A stretch of 22,223 nt of DNA. It comes from an uncultured Oscillospiraceae bacterium. GTDB taxonomy: Bacteria; Bacillota; Clostridia; Oscillospirales; Oscillospiraceae. Shown piece by piece: positions 1 through 6,434 of the stretch. The position numbers were made by a program, and so were the translations under genes. The notes under the pieces were generated by a model. It had not been told where the DNA came from, did not search any database, and saw nothing but the letters and a program-made list of their open reading frames with translations. The stretch lies in contig CANQZF010000005.1 of the NCBI GenBank assembly GCA_947628265.1, forward strand, positions 1 through 22,223, given 5' to 3'. Numbering within the stretch: position 1 is the first letter of the stretch; every line of letters starts with the position of its first letter.

Positions 1-66
1 CCGGGGCTGCTCCCCGGGGACGTAGGGCTCCAAAGTCTTGAAAAGAGGCGAGAGAAAGGCGCTCAT
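1..66 (-). CDS. hisC: Histidinol-phosphate aminotransferase, N-terminal fragment
   Basis: Only the first 22 codons are inside the window; the gene runs off the left edge. The reading is MSAFLSPLFKTLEPYVPGEQ, and the 'LxPYVPGEQP' stretch is typical of the N-terminus of the PLP-dependent HisC, which converts imidazole-acetol phosphate and glutamate to histidinol phosphate. The ATG at 66-64 overlaps the hisD stop TGA at 65-63 (ATGA), so the two are translationally coupled. The assignment rests on this short motif plus position in a his operon; no catalytic residue is visible. Confidence 0.8.
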   Translation of the reverse strand, partial: MSAFLSPLFKTLEPYVPGEQPR

Positions 67-1343
67 TTGCCCCACCTCTCAAGCCGCCGGGTGACGCTGC
101 GAGCGTGGGCGTCCAGGCCCTCGCGGGCGGCGAAGCGGGCGATGTCCGGCCCCTCCCGCGTGAGGGCGGCGGGGGTGTAGGCGAGGTACTGGGACTTCTT
201 TATAAAGTCGTCCACCCCCAGAGGGGAGGAGAACCGGGCCGTGCCGCCGGTGGGGAGGGTGTGGTTGCACCCGGCGAAGTAATCCCCCACAGGCTCCGGC
301 GTGGCCCCGCCCACAAAGACGGACCCGGCGTTGACGATGCGGTCTAAGTACGCCATGGGGTCCCGGGTGTAGATTTCCATGTGCTCCGGGGCGATGCGGT
401 TGGCGGTGTCCACGGCCTTCGCAAGGTCGTCGGTGAGGATGATCTTCCCGTTGTTGTCGACAGACGCCCGGGCGATCTCCCGCCGGGGCAGGAGGGGGAG
501 CTGGACCTCCAGCTCTTTTTGAACGGCGTAGGCCAGGGCCTCGCTGTCCGTCACCAGCACGGCGGAGGCGTTTTTGTCGTGCTCGGCCTGGCTCAAAAGG
601 TCCGCAGCCACAAACTCCGGGTCGGCAGTCTCGTCGGCCAGGATCAAAATCTCGCTGGGCCCCGCGATCATGTCGATGGCCACAGCCCCGAAGACCTGGC
701 GCTTGGCCTCCGCCACGAAGGCGTTGCCGGGGCCCACGATCTTGTCCACCCGGGGGACGCTCTCGGTCCCGTAGGCCAGGGCCGCCACGGCCTGGGCGCC
801 GCCCAGCTTGAAGACCCGGTCCGCCCCGGCAATCTTCGCGGCGGCCAAAATCTCCGGCGCCACAACGCCGCCCTTGGCGGGGGTGGTGACCACGATCTCA
901 CGGCAGCCCGCGATCTTGGCGGGGATGACGCCCATGAGGACGCTGGAGAAGAGCGGCGCGGTGCCGCCCGGGACATACATACCCACCCGGGCGATGGGGT
1001 GCACCCGCTCGCCCAGGGTCACGCCCTGACGGGGGCTGACGGTATAGCCCTCCCGGAGCTGCTTTTTGTGAAAGACCCGGATATTCTCCGCCGCGTCCTC
1101 CATGATCCGGATGAGCTCCGGGTCGAGAGAGGATATGGCGGCGTCCGTCTCCTCCGCCGTCACCTCCAGGTTTTCCGGCGCGCCGCCGTCAAAGCGGTCG
1201 CAGTACTCCCGGAGCGCCGCGTCCCCACGGGCGCGGACGTTGGCGATGATCTCCGCCACGGGGCCGGAGACGTCCAGGGTCTTCTCGGAGCGGGCGAAGA
1301 TCTCCTCCTCGGGAGTCTCGCCCAGCGTCATGATCTTTATCAT
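63..1343 (-). CDS. hisD: Histidinol dehydrogenase
   Basis: A 426-residue protein of normal family length. HisD is a zinc enzyme that oxidises L-histidinol in two NAD-dependent steps to L-histidine, the last reactions of the pathway, in the cytoplasm. Seen in the sequence: the GPSEILILAD stretch, the SQAEHD zinc-ligand motif, the APEHMEI motif holding the catalytic Glu-His pair, and the C-terminal GCNHTLPTGG and GVDDFIKKS motifs. The chosen ATG at 1343 overlaps the hisG stop as ATGA; a second Met four codons in is possible but less well supported. The stop overlaps hisC by four bases. It is third in the hisZ-hisG-hisD-hisC order. Identification is secure. Confidence 0.97.
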   Translation of the reverse strand: MIKIMTLGETPEEEIFARSEKTLDVSGPVAEIIANVRARGDAALREYCDRFDGGAPENLEVTAEETDAAISSLDPELIRIMEDAAENIRVFHKKQLREGYTVSPRQGVTLGERVHPIARVGMYVPGGTAPLFSSVLMGVIPAKIAGCREIVVTTPAKGGVVAPEILAAAKIAGADRVFKLGGAQAVAALAYGTESVPRVDKIVGPGNAFVAEAKRQVFGAVAIDMIAGPSEILILADETADPEFVAADLLSQAEHDKNASAVLVTDSEALAYAVQKELEVQLPLLPRREIARASVDNNGKIILTDDLAKAVDTANRIAPEHMEIYTRDPMAYLDRIVNAGSVFVGGATPEPVGDYFAGCNHTLPTGGTARFSSPLGVDDFIKKSQYLAYTPAALTREGPDIARFAAREGLDAHARSVTRRLERWGK

Positions 1344-1978
1344 TTGGCATCCTCACAGATCTCCCGCACCCGGGCCGCCAGGGCGGTCACGGCGGGGTAG
1401 TTGAATTTGTAGCTGACCTTGTTGGCGATGAGCCGCGCGGAAATGGGGCAGACCTCCCCCTGGACCTCCAGGCCGTTTTCTCGGAGGGTCGCGCCGGTCT
1501 CCACGATGTCCACGATGACGTCGGAAAGGCCCAACAGGGGCGCAAGCTCGATGGAGCCGTTTAAGTGGATGAGGTCCACGCTCCGGCCGAGGCGCGCGTA
1601 GTAGTCCCGGGCGATTTTTGAAAACTTCGTGGCCACCCGCAGGGTCCGCCGCTGGTCGTCCCGGAGGCCGGGCCGCCCGCACACGCACATGCGACATTTC
1701 CCAAGCCCCAGGTCGAGAAGCTCGTAGACGTCGGGGGTGTACTCCAAAAGAATGTCCTTTCCGGCCACGCCCACGTCCGCCGCGCCCCGCTCCACGTAGA
1801 TGGCCACGTCCGAGGGTTTGACGAAGAAGTACCGCACGCCGGTATCCGGAGACTCGAAGATGAGCTTGCGCCCGCCCTCCAGCACCTCCGGGCAGCCAAA
1901 GCCGGCCTTTTCAAAAAGGGCGTAGACCTTGTCCCCCAGCCGCCCCTTGGGAAGGGCGATGTTCAGCATGTCACTCAC
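1340..1978 (-). CDS. hisG: ATP phosphoribosyltransferase, short catalytic subunit
   Basis: HisG condenses ATP and PRPP, the committed step of histidine synthesis. At 212 residues this is the short form, which lacks the C-terminal regulatory domain and needs HisZ; hisZ lies directly upstream. The family N-terminus MLNIALPKGRLG is present. Two starts are possible: ATG at 1969 or GTG at 1978. The GGGAGGTGA ribosome site at about 1983-1991 is 8 bases from GTG measured from the GGAGG core but 17 from the ATG, so I choose the GTG, giving a start that overlaps the hisZ stop by eight bases. The stop overlaps hisD (ATGA). A longer reading from 2038 would be buried in hisZ and has no family match at its N-terminus. 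Confidence 0.93.
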   Translation of the reverse strand: MSDMLNIALPKGRLGDKVYALFEKAGFGCPEVLEGGRKLIFESPDTGVRYFFVKPSDVAIYVERGAADVGVAGKDILLEYTPDVYELLDLGLGKCRMCVCGRPGLRDDQRRTLRVATKFSKIARDYYARLGRSVDLIHLNGSIELAPLLGLSDVIVDIVETGATLRENGLEVQGEVCPISARLIANKVSYKFNYPAVTALAARVREICEDAK

Positions 1979-3065
1979 GGAGCTCACCTCCCGTAAACCG
2001 GGCCGTCCGGCGAAAGCGCATCCCCTCCGGCGCGGCAAAATCCACCCGGACGGTGACGCCGGAGGCCGTGAGCGCCCGGACCTTCTTCAAAAGCGCGGAG
2101 GGGTCCGAGCCGTCGTCCAGGATGAGAAGATCGGCGTCAAACTCCCGCCCCTCCGGGAGGAGCCGGTCCAGGAGATTGAGATAGATAGCAAAGCCCATGG
2201 CCCCGGCGTCCCGGCCGAGCCTACGCACAAGGCCGTCGTACCGGCCGCCGGACAGCACCGCCGTGGGCACGCCGGGGATGAAGCCCCGCATGACTACGCC
2301 GTTATAGTACCTGGGGTCGGCCCGCAGGGAGAGGTCCAGCCAGATCCCCTCCACGCCCCGAAGGGCGATGGCCAGCCGCGCCAGCTCCGACAGCGCCGAG
2401 GCCGCCGAGGGGCCCAGGGGCAGGGCGGAGAGCTTTCGGACGCCCTCCTCCAGCGGCGCGCGCAGGTGGATGAGCTCCTGAAAGACCCGGGCGGTCTCCG
2501 CCGGGAGGTTCAGCTTTTCCGAGAGGGCGGCGGCCTCGTGGGAGTTTTTCTCCTCGGCAAGGCGGGTGAACTCCTCCCGGGCCTCCTCCGGGACGCCTGC
2601 GTCCTCCAAAAAGCCCCCGATGAGCCCCAAATGCGCCAGATCCAGGACGAACCTACCAGAGATGGCCCCCAGGCTCATGGCCGCCAGGCTCACCACCTCC
2701 GCCATGTTGTAGAGGTCAAGGTTTCCCAGGCACTCCAGGCCCGCCTGTTGGATCTCCGAAAAGCCGGAGAAGGCGTCGGCGGCGCGGTAGACGCTCTCGC
2801 AGTAATAGAGCTTTTGAAGGCTTCCGGCGGGGGACGTGTTTTTGATGACGGACAACGTCACGTCGGGCTTTAGCGCCATGAGCCGCCCGTCGGTGTCGGT
2901 GAAGGTCAGGATGGAGCTTCCCGTGATGAAGCTGCGGTTCTTGGCGTAGAGGTCGTATTCCTCAAATTTTCCCATTCGGTAGCGGGCGTAGCCCCAGGAG
3001 CGGTAGATGTCCCGGAGCTTCATGAAGACGCCGTCCGCGCCGGGGGCTGAAAATGTGCTTTCCAT
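1971..3065 (-). CDS. hisZ: ATP phosphoribosyltransferase regulatory subunit
   Basis: A 364-residue HisRS-like paralogue without aminoacylation function. It forms a hetero-octamer with short HisG and confers histidine feedback. Class II synthetase-like stretches are visible near residues 18-80: LRDIYRSWGYARYRMGKFEE and a motif-2-like region with FTDTDGRLMALKPDVT, plus a later SGGRYDGLVRRLG stretch. I start at the ATG at 3065, with GGGGAAG about 6 bases upstream; a TTG at 3080 in the same frame has no ribosome site. It is the first gene of the his operon; the promoter at 3098-3126 leaves a leader of only about 25 bases, so there is no room for an attenuator or T-box. Confidence 0.93.
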   Translation of the reverse strand: MESTFSAPGADGVFMKLRDIYRSWGYARYRMGKFEEYDLYAKNRSFITGSSILTFTDTDGRLMALKPDVTLSVIKNTSPAGSLQKLYYCESVYRAADAFSGFSEIQQAGLECLGNLDLYNMAEVVSLAAMSLGAISGRFVLDLAHLGLIGGFLEDAGVPEEAREEFTRLAEEKNSHEAAALSEKLNLPAETARVFQELIHLRAPLEEGVRKLSALPLGPSAASALSELARLAIALRGVEGIWLDLSLRADPRYYNGVVMRGFIPGVPTAVLSGGRYDGLVRRLGRDAGAMGFAIYLNLLDRLLPEGREFDADLLILDDGSDPSALLKKVRALTASGVTVRVDFAAPEGMRFRRTARFTGGELRE

Positions 3066-3097
3066 GAGCTTCTTCCCCAAAATAAATGATTTTAATT

Positions 3098-3126
3098 ATT
3101 ATAAGGTATGGTATCGCATTAGTCAA
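3098..3126 (-). promoter_or_regulatory. his operon promoter
   Basis: On the minus strand, TTGACT (3126-3121) and TATAAT (3103-3098) are separated by exactly 17 bases. Transcription would begin near 3091 and enter hisZ after a short leader. The tRNA promoter lies on the other strand about 47 bases away, so the two operons are divergent. Confidence 0.8.
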
Positions 3127-3172
3127 GTAAAGATATGCTACAAAAAACCGGGGAAATGTTTTGAGGATTTGA

Positions 3173-3201
3173 TTGACAAAGCCAAAAAGATATGATAAGA
3201 T
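3173..3201 (+). promoter_or_regulatory. tRNA-Ser operon promoter
   Basis: TTGACA (3173-3178), a 17-base spacer and TAAGAT (3196-3201). The start point would be near 3208, just before the first tRNA gene at 3216. Spacing and -35 match are ideal. Confidence 0.8.
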
Positions 3202-3215
3202 ATTTGGGCCGGTTT

Positions 3216-3304
3216 GGAGAGATACCGAAGTGGTCATAACGGAACGGCCTTGAAATCCGTCGGCGGGCAACCGCTCGTGGGTTCGAATCCCACTCTCTCC
3301 GCCA
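3216..3304 (+). tRNA. tRNA-Ser (anticodon UGA)
   Basis: Cloverleaf read by eye: acceptor GGAGAGA (3216-3222) pairs with TCTCTCC (3294-3300), discriminator G73, CCA encoded at 3302-3304. The anticodon loop CTTGAAA (3249-3255) gives TGA at 3251-3253. The long variable arm (GCGG/CCGC) and the GTGGG-TTCGAAT-CCCAC T-arm fit serine. The anticodon stem ACGGC/TCCGT has a C-U mismatch at 31-39, next to the loop; otherwise the fold is regular. Confidence 0.95.
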
Positions 3305-3358
3305 GAGACGCCCGGACCCCGGACGCCGCTGGGGGAGAGGGTGGCAAATTGAATAGAT

Positions 3359-3450
3359 GCGGAAGTACCCAAGTGGCCGAAGGGGCTCCCCTGCTAAGGG
3401 AGTAGACGTCTAAACCGCGTGCGAGGGTTCAAATCCCTCCTTCCGCGCCA
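3359..3450 (+). tRNA. tRNA-Ser (anticodon GCU)
   Basis: Acceptor GCGGAAG (3359-3365) pairs with CTTCCGC (3440-3446); G73 at 3447 and CCA at 3448-3450 are encoded. The anticodon arm is CTCCC-CTGCTAA-GGGAG, with GCT at 3393-3395. The variable arm is long, as in serine tRNAs, and the T-arm is GAGGG-TTCAAAT-CCCTC. It is the second gene of the two-tRNA transcript and is followed at once by a terminator. Confidence 0.95.
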
Positions 3451-3494
3451 AAAAAAGCAGCCCGAATGGGCTGCTTTTTTGTGCGCGGAAGGAG
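3437..3494. repeat. 58-base near-palindrome spanning the tRNA-Ser 3' end and terminator
   Basis: CTCCTTCCGCGC (3437-3448, end of tRNA-Ser-GCU) is repeated as its exact reverse complement GCGCGGAAGGAG at 3483-3494. Between them is the self-complementary terminator, so the whole block pairs except for two mismatched positions (3449-3450 against 3481-3482). Outward similarity continues imperfectly into the T-loop region (TTCAA shared). Confidence 0.85.
3451..3480 (+). terminator. Intrinsic terminator of the tRNA-Ser operon (bidirectional)
   Basis: The hairpin GCAGCCC-GAAT-GGGCTGC (3457-3474) is followed by TTTTTT (3475-3480) and preceded by AAAAAA (3451-3456). It can therefore also end minus-strand transcripts coming from the toxin-antitoxin genes. 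Confidence 0.9.
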
Positions 3495-3505
3495 ACGATT
3501 GAAAT

Positions 3506-3534
3506 GGAAGAGGAACCCTGACGGTTCCTCTTCC
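3506..3534. repeat. Perfect 12-bp inverted repeat
   Basis: GGAAGAGGAACC (3506-3517) and GGTTCCTCTTCC (3523-3534) flank a five-base loop, CTGAC. No T-tract follows on either strand, so it is not a standard terminator. It lies downstream of the toxin gene on the minus strand. The rest of 3535-3628 holds no convincing gene; a weak GCGC...GCGC stem followed by TTTTT on the minus strand (about 3583-3605) might help end the toxin transcript. Confidence 0.7.
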
Positions 3535-3628
3535 AATCTCTTCCCTCCGATAGATTTCGGCTTTCTTGACTCTTTGAGGTAAAAAGCGCTTAAGGCACTG
3601 CGCAAAGCGGAGACGAAGGGAAAACGGG

Positions 3629-3892
3629 TCAATCGCTGTAGTGGCCTTTGCACTGATATATCTCGATTTGATCGCCGGTGACGCGGTAAACCAGGCGATT
3701 TACCTCGTCGATCCGGCGGCTCCAGTATCCGCTGAGGTTTTGCCTCAGCCCCTCCGGCTTGCCAAGGCCCTCGTAAGGGTTTCGGGCAATATCCCGGAGA
3801 AGCTCGTTGATCCTTCTGAGCTTCTTTTTATCTGCCGTCTGCCAGTACAAGTACTCTTCAAAGGCGGACTCGGTAAATGTGATCTTACTCAT
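3629..3892 (-). CDS. Txe/YoeB-family mRNA endoribonuclease toxin
   Basis: An 87-residue protein that reads like YoeB throughout: EYLYWQTADKKKLRRINELL at the N-terminus, then GLGKPEGLRQNLSGYWSRRI, NRLVYRV and CKGHY at the end. YoeB-type toxins bind the ribosome and cut mRNA at the A site. Candidate catalytic residues are all present: Glu47, Arg66, His84 and Tyr85 (by position relative to YoeB Glu46, Arg65, His83, Tyr84). The start ATG at 3892-3890 lies inside the antitoxin's last codons (overlap 3885-3892), the usual coupled order antitoxin-toxin. The toxin looks intact and active. Partner and regulation are described under the antitoxin. Confidence 0.93.
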   Translation of the reverse strand: MSKITFTESAFEEYLYWQTADKKKLRRINELLRDIARNPYEGLGKPEGLRQNLSGYWSRRIDEVNRLVYRVTGDQIEIYQCKGHYSD

Positions 3893-4157
3893 CGGCCATG
3901 GCGTCCAGGTCGGTCATGGATTTGGTGACGAATTTGCCGCGACGCATTTCATCGATACTGGCGCTGAGGGCTTCCATATTGGACGGGCTGTAGAACGGAT
4001 CGATGGATACGTCAAAGGGCAGACGCTTTTCCCGGGTCATTTTTTTCGCCAGCAGTATGACGGCGGTGGTCATGGACAGCCCCAGTTCGTCGCACACGGA
4101 ATCAAAATCCCGCTTCAGGTCCTCGTCCATTCTGACACTGACGGTCGTTTGCGCCAT
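3885..4157 (-). CDS. RelB/DinJ-family antitoxin
   Basis: A 90-residue protein. The N-terminal half, TTVSVRMDEDLKRDFDSVCD and the following GLSMTTAVILLAKKM, is a ribbon-helix-helix DNA-binding domain of the RelB/DinJ kind. The C-terminal part (residues 60-82, NMEALSASIDEMRRGKFVTK) resembles the toxin-binding tail of YefM, the classical YoeB partner (LMDSIDSLKSGK). I start at the Met at 4157, which matches the family; the frame is open 18 codons further, but that region is the promoter. AAGGAG sits at 4174-4169. The protein should neutralise the YoeB-type toxin and repress its own promoter through the palindrome at 4202-4219. Confidence 0.9.
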   Translation of the reverse strand: MAQTTVSVRMDEDLKRDFDSVCDELGLSMTTAVILLAKKMTREKRLPFDVSIDPFYSPSNMEALSASIDEMRRGKFVTKSMTDLDAMADE

Positions 4158-4182
4158 TTTTGAACACGCTCCTTTCACCAGT

Positions 4183-4219
4183 ATTATATTACGCGGTCGA
4201 GACAATGTCAATACATTGT
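4183..4219 (-). promoter_or_regulatory. Toxin-antitoxin promoter with palindromic operator
   Basis: On the minus strand TTGACA (4211-4206) and TATAAT (4188-4183) are both perfect consensus with a 17-base spacer. A perfect inverted repeat, ACAATGT-4 bases-ACATTGT (4202-4219), covers the -35 box. Ribbon-helix-helix antitoxins bind such repeats, so this is the likely autoregulatory operator. Confidence 0.85.
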
Positions 4220-4253
4220 TACAACAATCGAAGATCCCGGCGGGGGTGTTGGG

Positions 4254-4889
4254 TCAGATATAGGTGCCGGATTTGTCGGAATTTCTTAGGGCGATGAAGA
4301 GGTCGAAATAGTTGTCGGAGACGGACTGCGCGTTGGAGACCTCCGCGTTGAGGAGATGGACGCCGTATACGGGGAGGGCGTTGAAGAGGACGAGGAGGAC
4401 GAACAGCCACAGCTGTCCGCCGGAAAACCCGCCGGCGCCGCGCTCGGCGGCGTATAGGGTGAGCGAACAGAGGGCGGAAAGAGTGGCGAACAGAAAGGAA
4501 GACCGCCTTGACAGGAAGCCCAACCGGTGGGCGAAGGGGTTCGTTTTGTCCGCGAGACGCTGTCTCAGAAGACCCTTTTGCCTGGGGTATAGGGCGCGGA
4601 TCTGCTTGTCCACGTCTCCTACCGCCTTCTCCCAGCGGTCCGCGTCGTTATAGAAGACCCGGATAAACGCCGCGATCTTGAGCCTCACGTTCCTCTTTTT
4701 ATTGATGAAGGACTGAAAATACAGCAGCGGGAGATACGTCAGGACAAAGAGCCATGGGCTGTGCTGCTGGAAGGCGATGGCAAAAATGGCGATGACCGCT
4801 GTGATCATGGTCGTTTGGGCGACAAACTCGAATTGGAGGCACTGGCTTATCTCGTTTTTCAGCGCCGCGTATTCCTGGGGATTTTTCAT
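4254..4889 (-). CDS. Uncharacterised four-helix membrane protein
   Basis: A 211-residue protein that I do not recognise. Hydrophobic segments lie at about residues 22-40, 45-61, 130-148 and 159-180, that is, two helical hairpins separated by a charged, probably cytoplasmic, region of about 65 residues (KKRNVRLK, DRWEKAVGDVDKQIRAL). There is no signal peptide or known catalytic motif. The N-terminus, EYAALKNEISQCLQFEF, is amphipathic. An AGAGAG-type ribosome site precedes the ATG at 4889. It is transcribed alone between the galU terminator and the antitoxin promoter. Gene reality is supported by length, sensible membrane pattern and ribosome site; function is unknown. Confidence 0.75.
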   Translation of the reverse strand: MKNPQEYAALKNEISQCLQFEFVAQTTMITAVIAIFAIAFQQHSPWLFVLTYLPLLYFQSFINKKRNVRLKIAAFIRVFYNDADRWEKAVGDVDKQIRALYPRQKGLLRQRLADKTNPFAHRLGFLSRRSSFLFATLSALCSLTLYAAERGAGGFSGGQLWLFVLLVLFNALPVYGVHLLNAEVSNAQSVSDNYFDLFIALRNSDKSGTYI

Positions 4890-4935
4890 GTACCGTCACT
4901 CTCTTTCCATATCGTATTCGCGCGGTGATCTTATT

Positions 4936-4964
4936 AAAAAAGCACCCCGACGGGGTGCTTTTTT
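4936..4964 (-). terminator. galU intrinsic terminator
   Basis: GCACCCC-GAC-GGGGTGC (4942-4958) is flanked by AAAAAA (4936-4941) and TTTTTT (4959-4964). On the minus strand it lies about 35 bases past the galU stop. The symmetric A and T tracts make it bidirectional in form. Confidence 0.9.
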
Positions 4965-4992
4965 GGCGGTGAGCTTTCCCCCTCCCATAATT

Positions 4993-5862
4993 TCAGAGGG
5001 TTTGGGCTTTGGATTTGATGAGATCGGCAAGCCACGGGCCGGTTTGGGGGTCCCGGAGGGCGAAGTCGATGGTGGCCTCCAGGAAGCCCCGGAGATTGCC
5101 GGTGTCGTAGCGGCGGGCGTCGTAGTCCACGGCCACCATGCGCTCTCGGTGGCACAGGGCCGCGAGGCCGTCGGTGAGCTGGATCTCCCCGTTGCGTCCC
5201 GGGGGCGTGGCGTCCAGGATGTCGAAGATGTCCGGGGTCAGCACGTACCGGCCCATGACGGCGAAGTTGGAGAGCTTTTCCTCCGGGGTGGGTTTTTCGT
5301 TGATGTCCAGCACGTCGTAGATCCGGTCCTCCAGCCGAACGAGCTTTGTGGAGGAGTAGGCGCCGATGGCCTCGTCGGAGACGTACTGCCCGCCCACGCA
5401 GGAGCAGTTATACTTCTCGGCGGCGTCGATGAGCTGCCGGAGAACCGGGACCTTGCTCATCATGATGTCGTCGCCCAGCAGCACGGCGAAGGGCTCGTCG
5501 CCGATGAAGCGGCGGGCGCGGGCGATGGCGTGGCCCAGGCCCTTTGTCTCCCGCTGGCGGACGTAGAAGAAATTGGCCATATCCGCCACCCGGCGCATCT
5601 CGTTGGCCTGCCCCTCTTTGCCGGAGGCCGCCAGGCGGTGCTCCAGCTCCGGGTAGTAGTCGAAATAGTCGTCCATGGCCGTCTTCGCCCGGTTGGTGAC
5701 GATGAGGATGTCCTCGATGCCGGAGTCCACAGCCTCCTCAATGATATATTGGAGCACCGGCTTGTCCACTAAGGGCAGCATCTCCTTGGGGACGGTCTTT
5801 GTGGCGGGGAGCATCCTGGTCCCCAAGCCCGCCGCAGGAATAACGGCTTTTTTGACTTTCAT
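4993..5862 (-). CDS. galU: UTP-glucose-1-phosphate uridylyltransferase
   Basis: A 289-residue cytoplasmic nucleotidyltransferase that makes UDP-glucose from UTP and glucose 1-phosphate, feeding cell-wall polysaccharide, glycolipid and Leloir galactose pathways. The N-terminal nucleotide-binding signature KAVIPAAGLGTRMLPATKTV is followed by KEMLPLVDKPVLQYIIEEA, both diagnostic. Later conserved stretches include GLGHAI, FAVLLGDD, GAYSSTKLV and GEIQLTDGLAAL. AAGGAGAGA lies 7-8 bases before the ATG at 5862. It follows queT by 56 bases on the same strand, so it may be read from the queT promoter, although the AT-rich gap could hold its own. Confidence 0.96.
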   Translation of the reverse strand: MKVKKAVIPAAGLGTRMLPATKTVPKEMLPLVDKPVLQYIIEEAVDSGIEDILIVTNRAKTAMDDYFDYYPELEHRLAASGKEGQANEMRRVADMANFFYVRQRETKGLGHAIARARRFIGDEPFAVLLGDDIMMSKVPVLRQLIDAAEKYNCSCVGGQYVSDEAIGAYSSTKLVRLEDRIYDVLDINEKPTPEEKLSNFAVMGRYVLTPDIFDILDATPPGRNGEIQLTDGLAALCHRERMVAVDYDARRYDTGNLRGFLEATIDFALRDPQTGPWLADLIKSKAQTL

Positions 5863-5918
5863 GGCGCTGTCTCTCCTTGAAATCTCGATTATCTATATCC
5901 GTATATTCTATCTATATT

Positions 5919-6434
5919 TTACGCCCTGGCCGCGCCCAGACGCCTGGCCGCGCCGCTTTTTTGGAGGGCGTCCACCAAAATGACGCCGGGGACGAAGCAC
6001 AAGACCGCCTCGGACAGGGACACGGTGAGGATATTGAGGCCCCAGGCCGGGAGGAAGGCCCCGGTGACGCCGGCCTCGGCGTAGGCGATGACGGCGCTGA
6101 CGATGAGGCCGTTGCACACCACCGGCGGGATAGCGGCGGTCCATTTATTGCCGCATTTTGCCGTCCAGAGCCCCGCCAGAAGCGTGGCCAGGGAGCCGAA
6201 GACGATGTCCACCGGGCCGTACATGCTCAGAAGGTTCGTGAGGATGCACCCCACGAAGAGGCCCCAGGCCGTCTCCGGGAAGAGGAACGGCAGGAGCGTC
6301 AGGGCCTCCGAGAGCCGGAACTGCACGGCCCCGAAGGCGGCGTTGAAGGTGTAGGCCGCGTAGCTCAGCGCCACATAGAGCGCCGCCGTCACGGCGGCCA
6401 CGGTGAGTTTGCGGACTGGGATCTTTTCTTTCAT
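5919..6434 (-). CDS. queT: QueT-type ECF transporter substrate-binding subunit (queuosine precursor uptake)
   Basis: A 171-residue integral membrane protein of the QueT family, the S-component of an ECF transporter that imports a queuosine precursor using a shared energising module encoded elsewhere. Seen: a hydrophobic N-terminus (residues 10-30), the family signature around residues 37-92 with FGAVQFRLSEALTLLPF, GLFVGCILTNLL, and GPVDIVFGSLATLLAGLWTAK, and two further helices near 104-120 and 130-155. I start at the ATG at 6434, preceded by TGGAGG; the frame is open upstream to 6539, but that lies across the promoter and leader. queH is the next gene upstream, giving a queuosine salvage pair. 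The leader appears to regulate translation (see the leader entry). Confidence 0.9.
   Translation of the reverse strand: MKEKIPVRKLTVAAVTAALYVALSYAAYTFNAAFGAVQFRLSEALTLLPFLFPETAWGLFVGCILTNLLSMYGPVDIVFGSLATLLAGLWTAKCGNKWTAAIPPVVCNGLIVSAVIAYAEAGVTGAFLPAWGLNILTVSLSEAVLCFVPGVILVDALQKSGAARRLGAARA

Noticed and set aside
381..1400. Long plus-strand open frame opposite hisD
   Set aside because: It mirrors hisD codons in GC-rich DNA, is rich in Gly, Arg and His, and has no family match or ribosome site.
1929..2873. Long plus-strand open frame opposite hisZ
   Set aside because: Antisense shadow of hisZ; composition is unlike a real protein.
3066..3097. T-box or His-peptide attenuator upstream of hisZ
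   Set aside because: The predicted leader is only about 25 bases and contains no T-box motif, His codon run or terminator.
3429..3653. Minus-strand frame between the tRNA and the toxin gene
   Set aside because: It runs through a tRNA gene, a terminator and a palindrome, and overlaps the toxin; no ribosome site.
4777..5772. Long plus-strand open frame opposite galU
   Set aside because: Antisense shadow of galU that also crosses a terminator.
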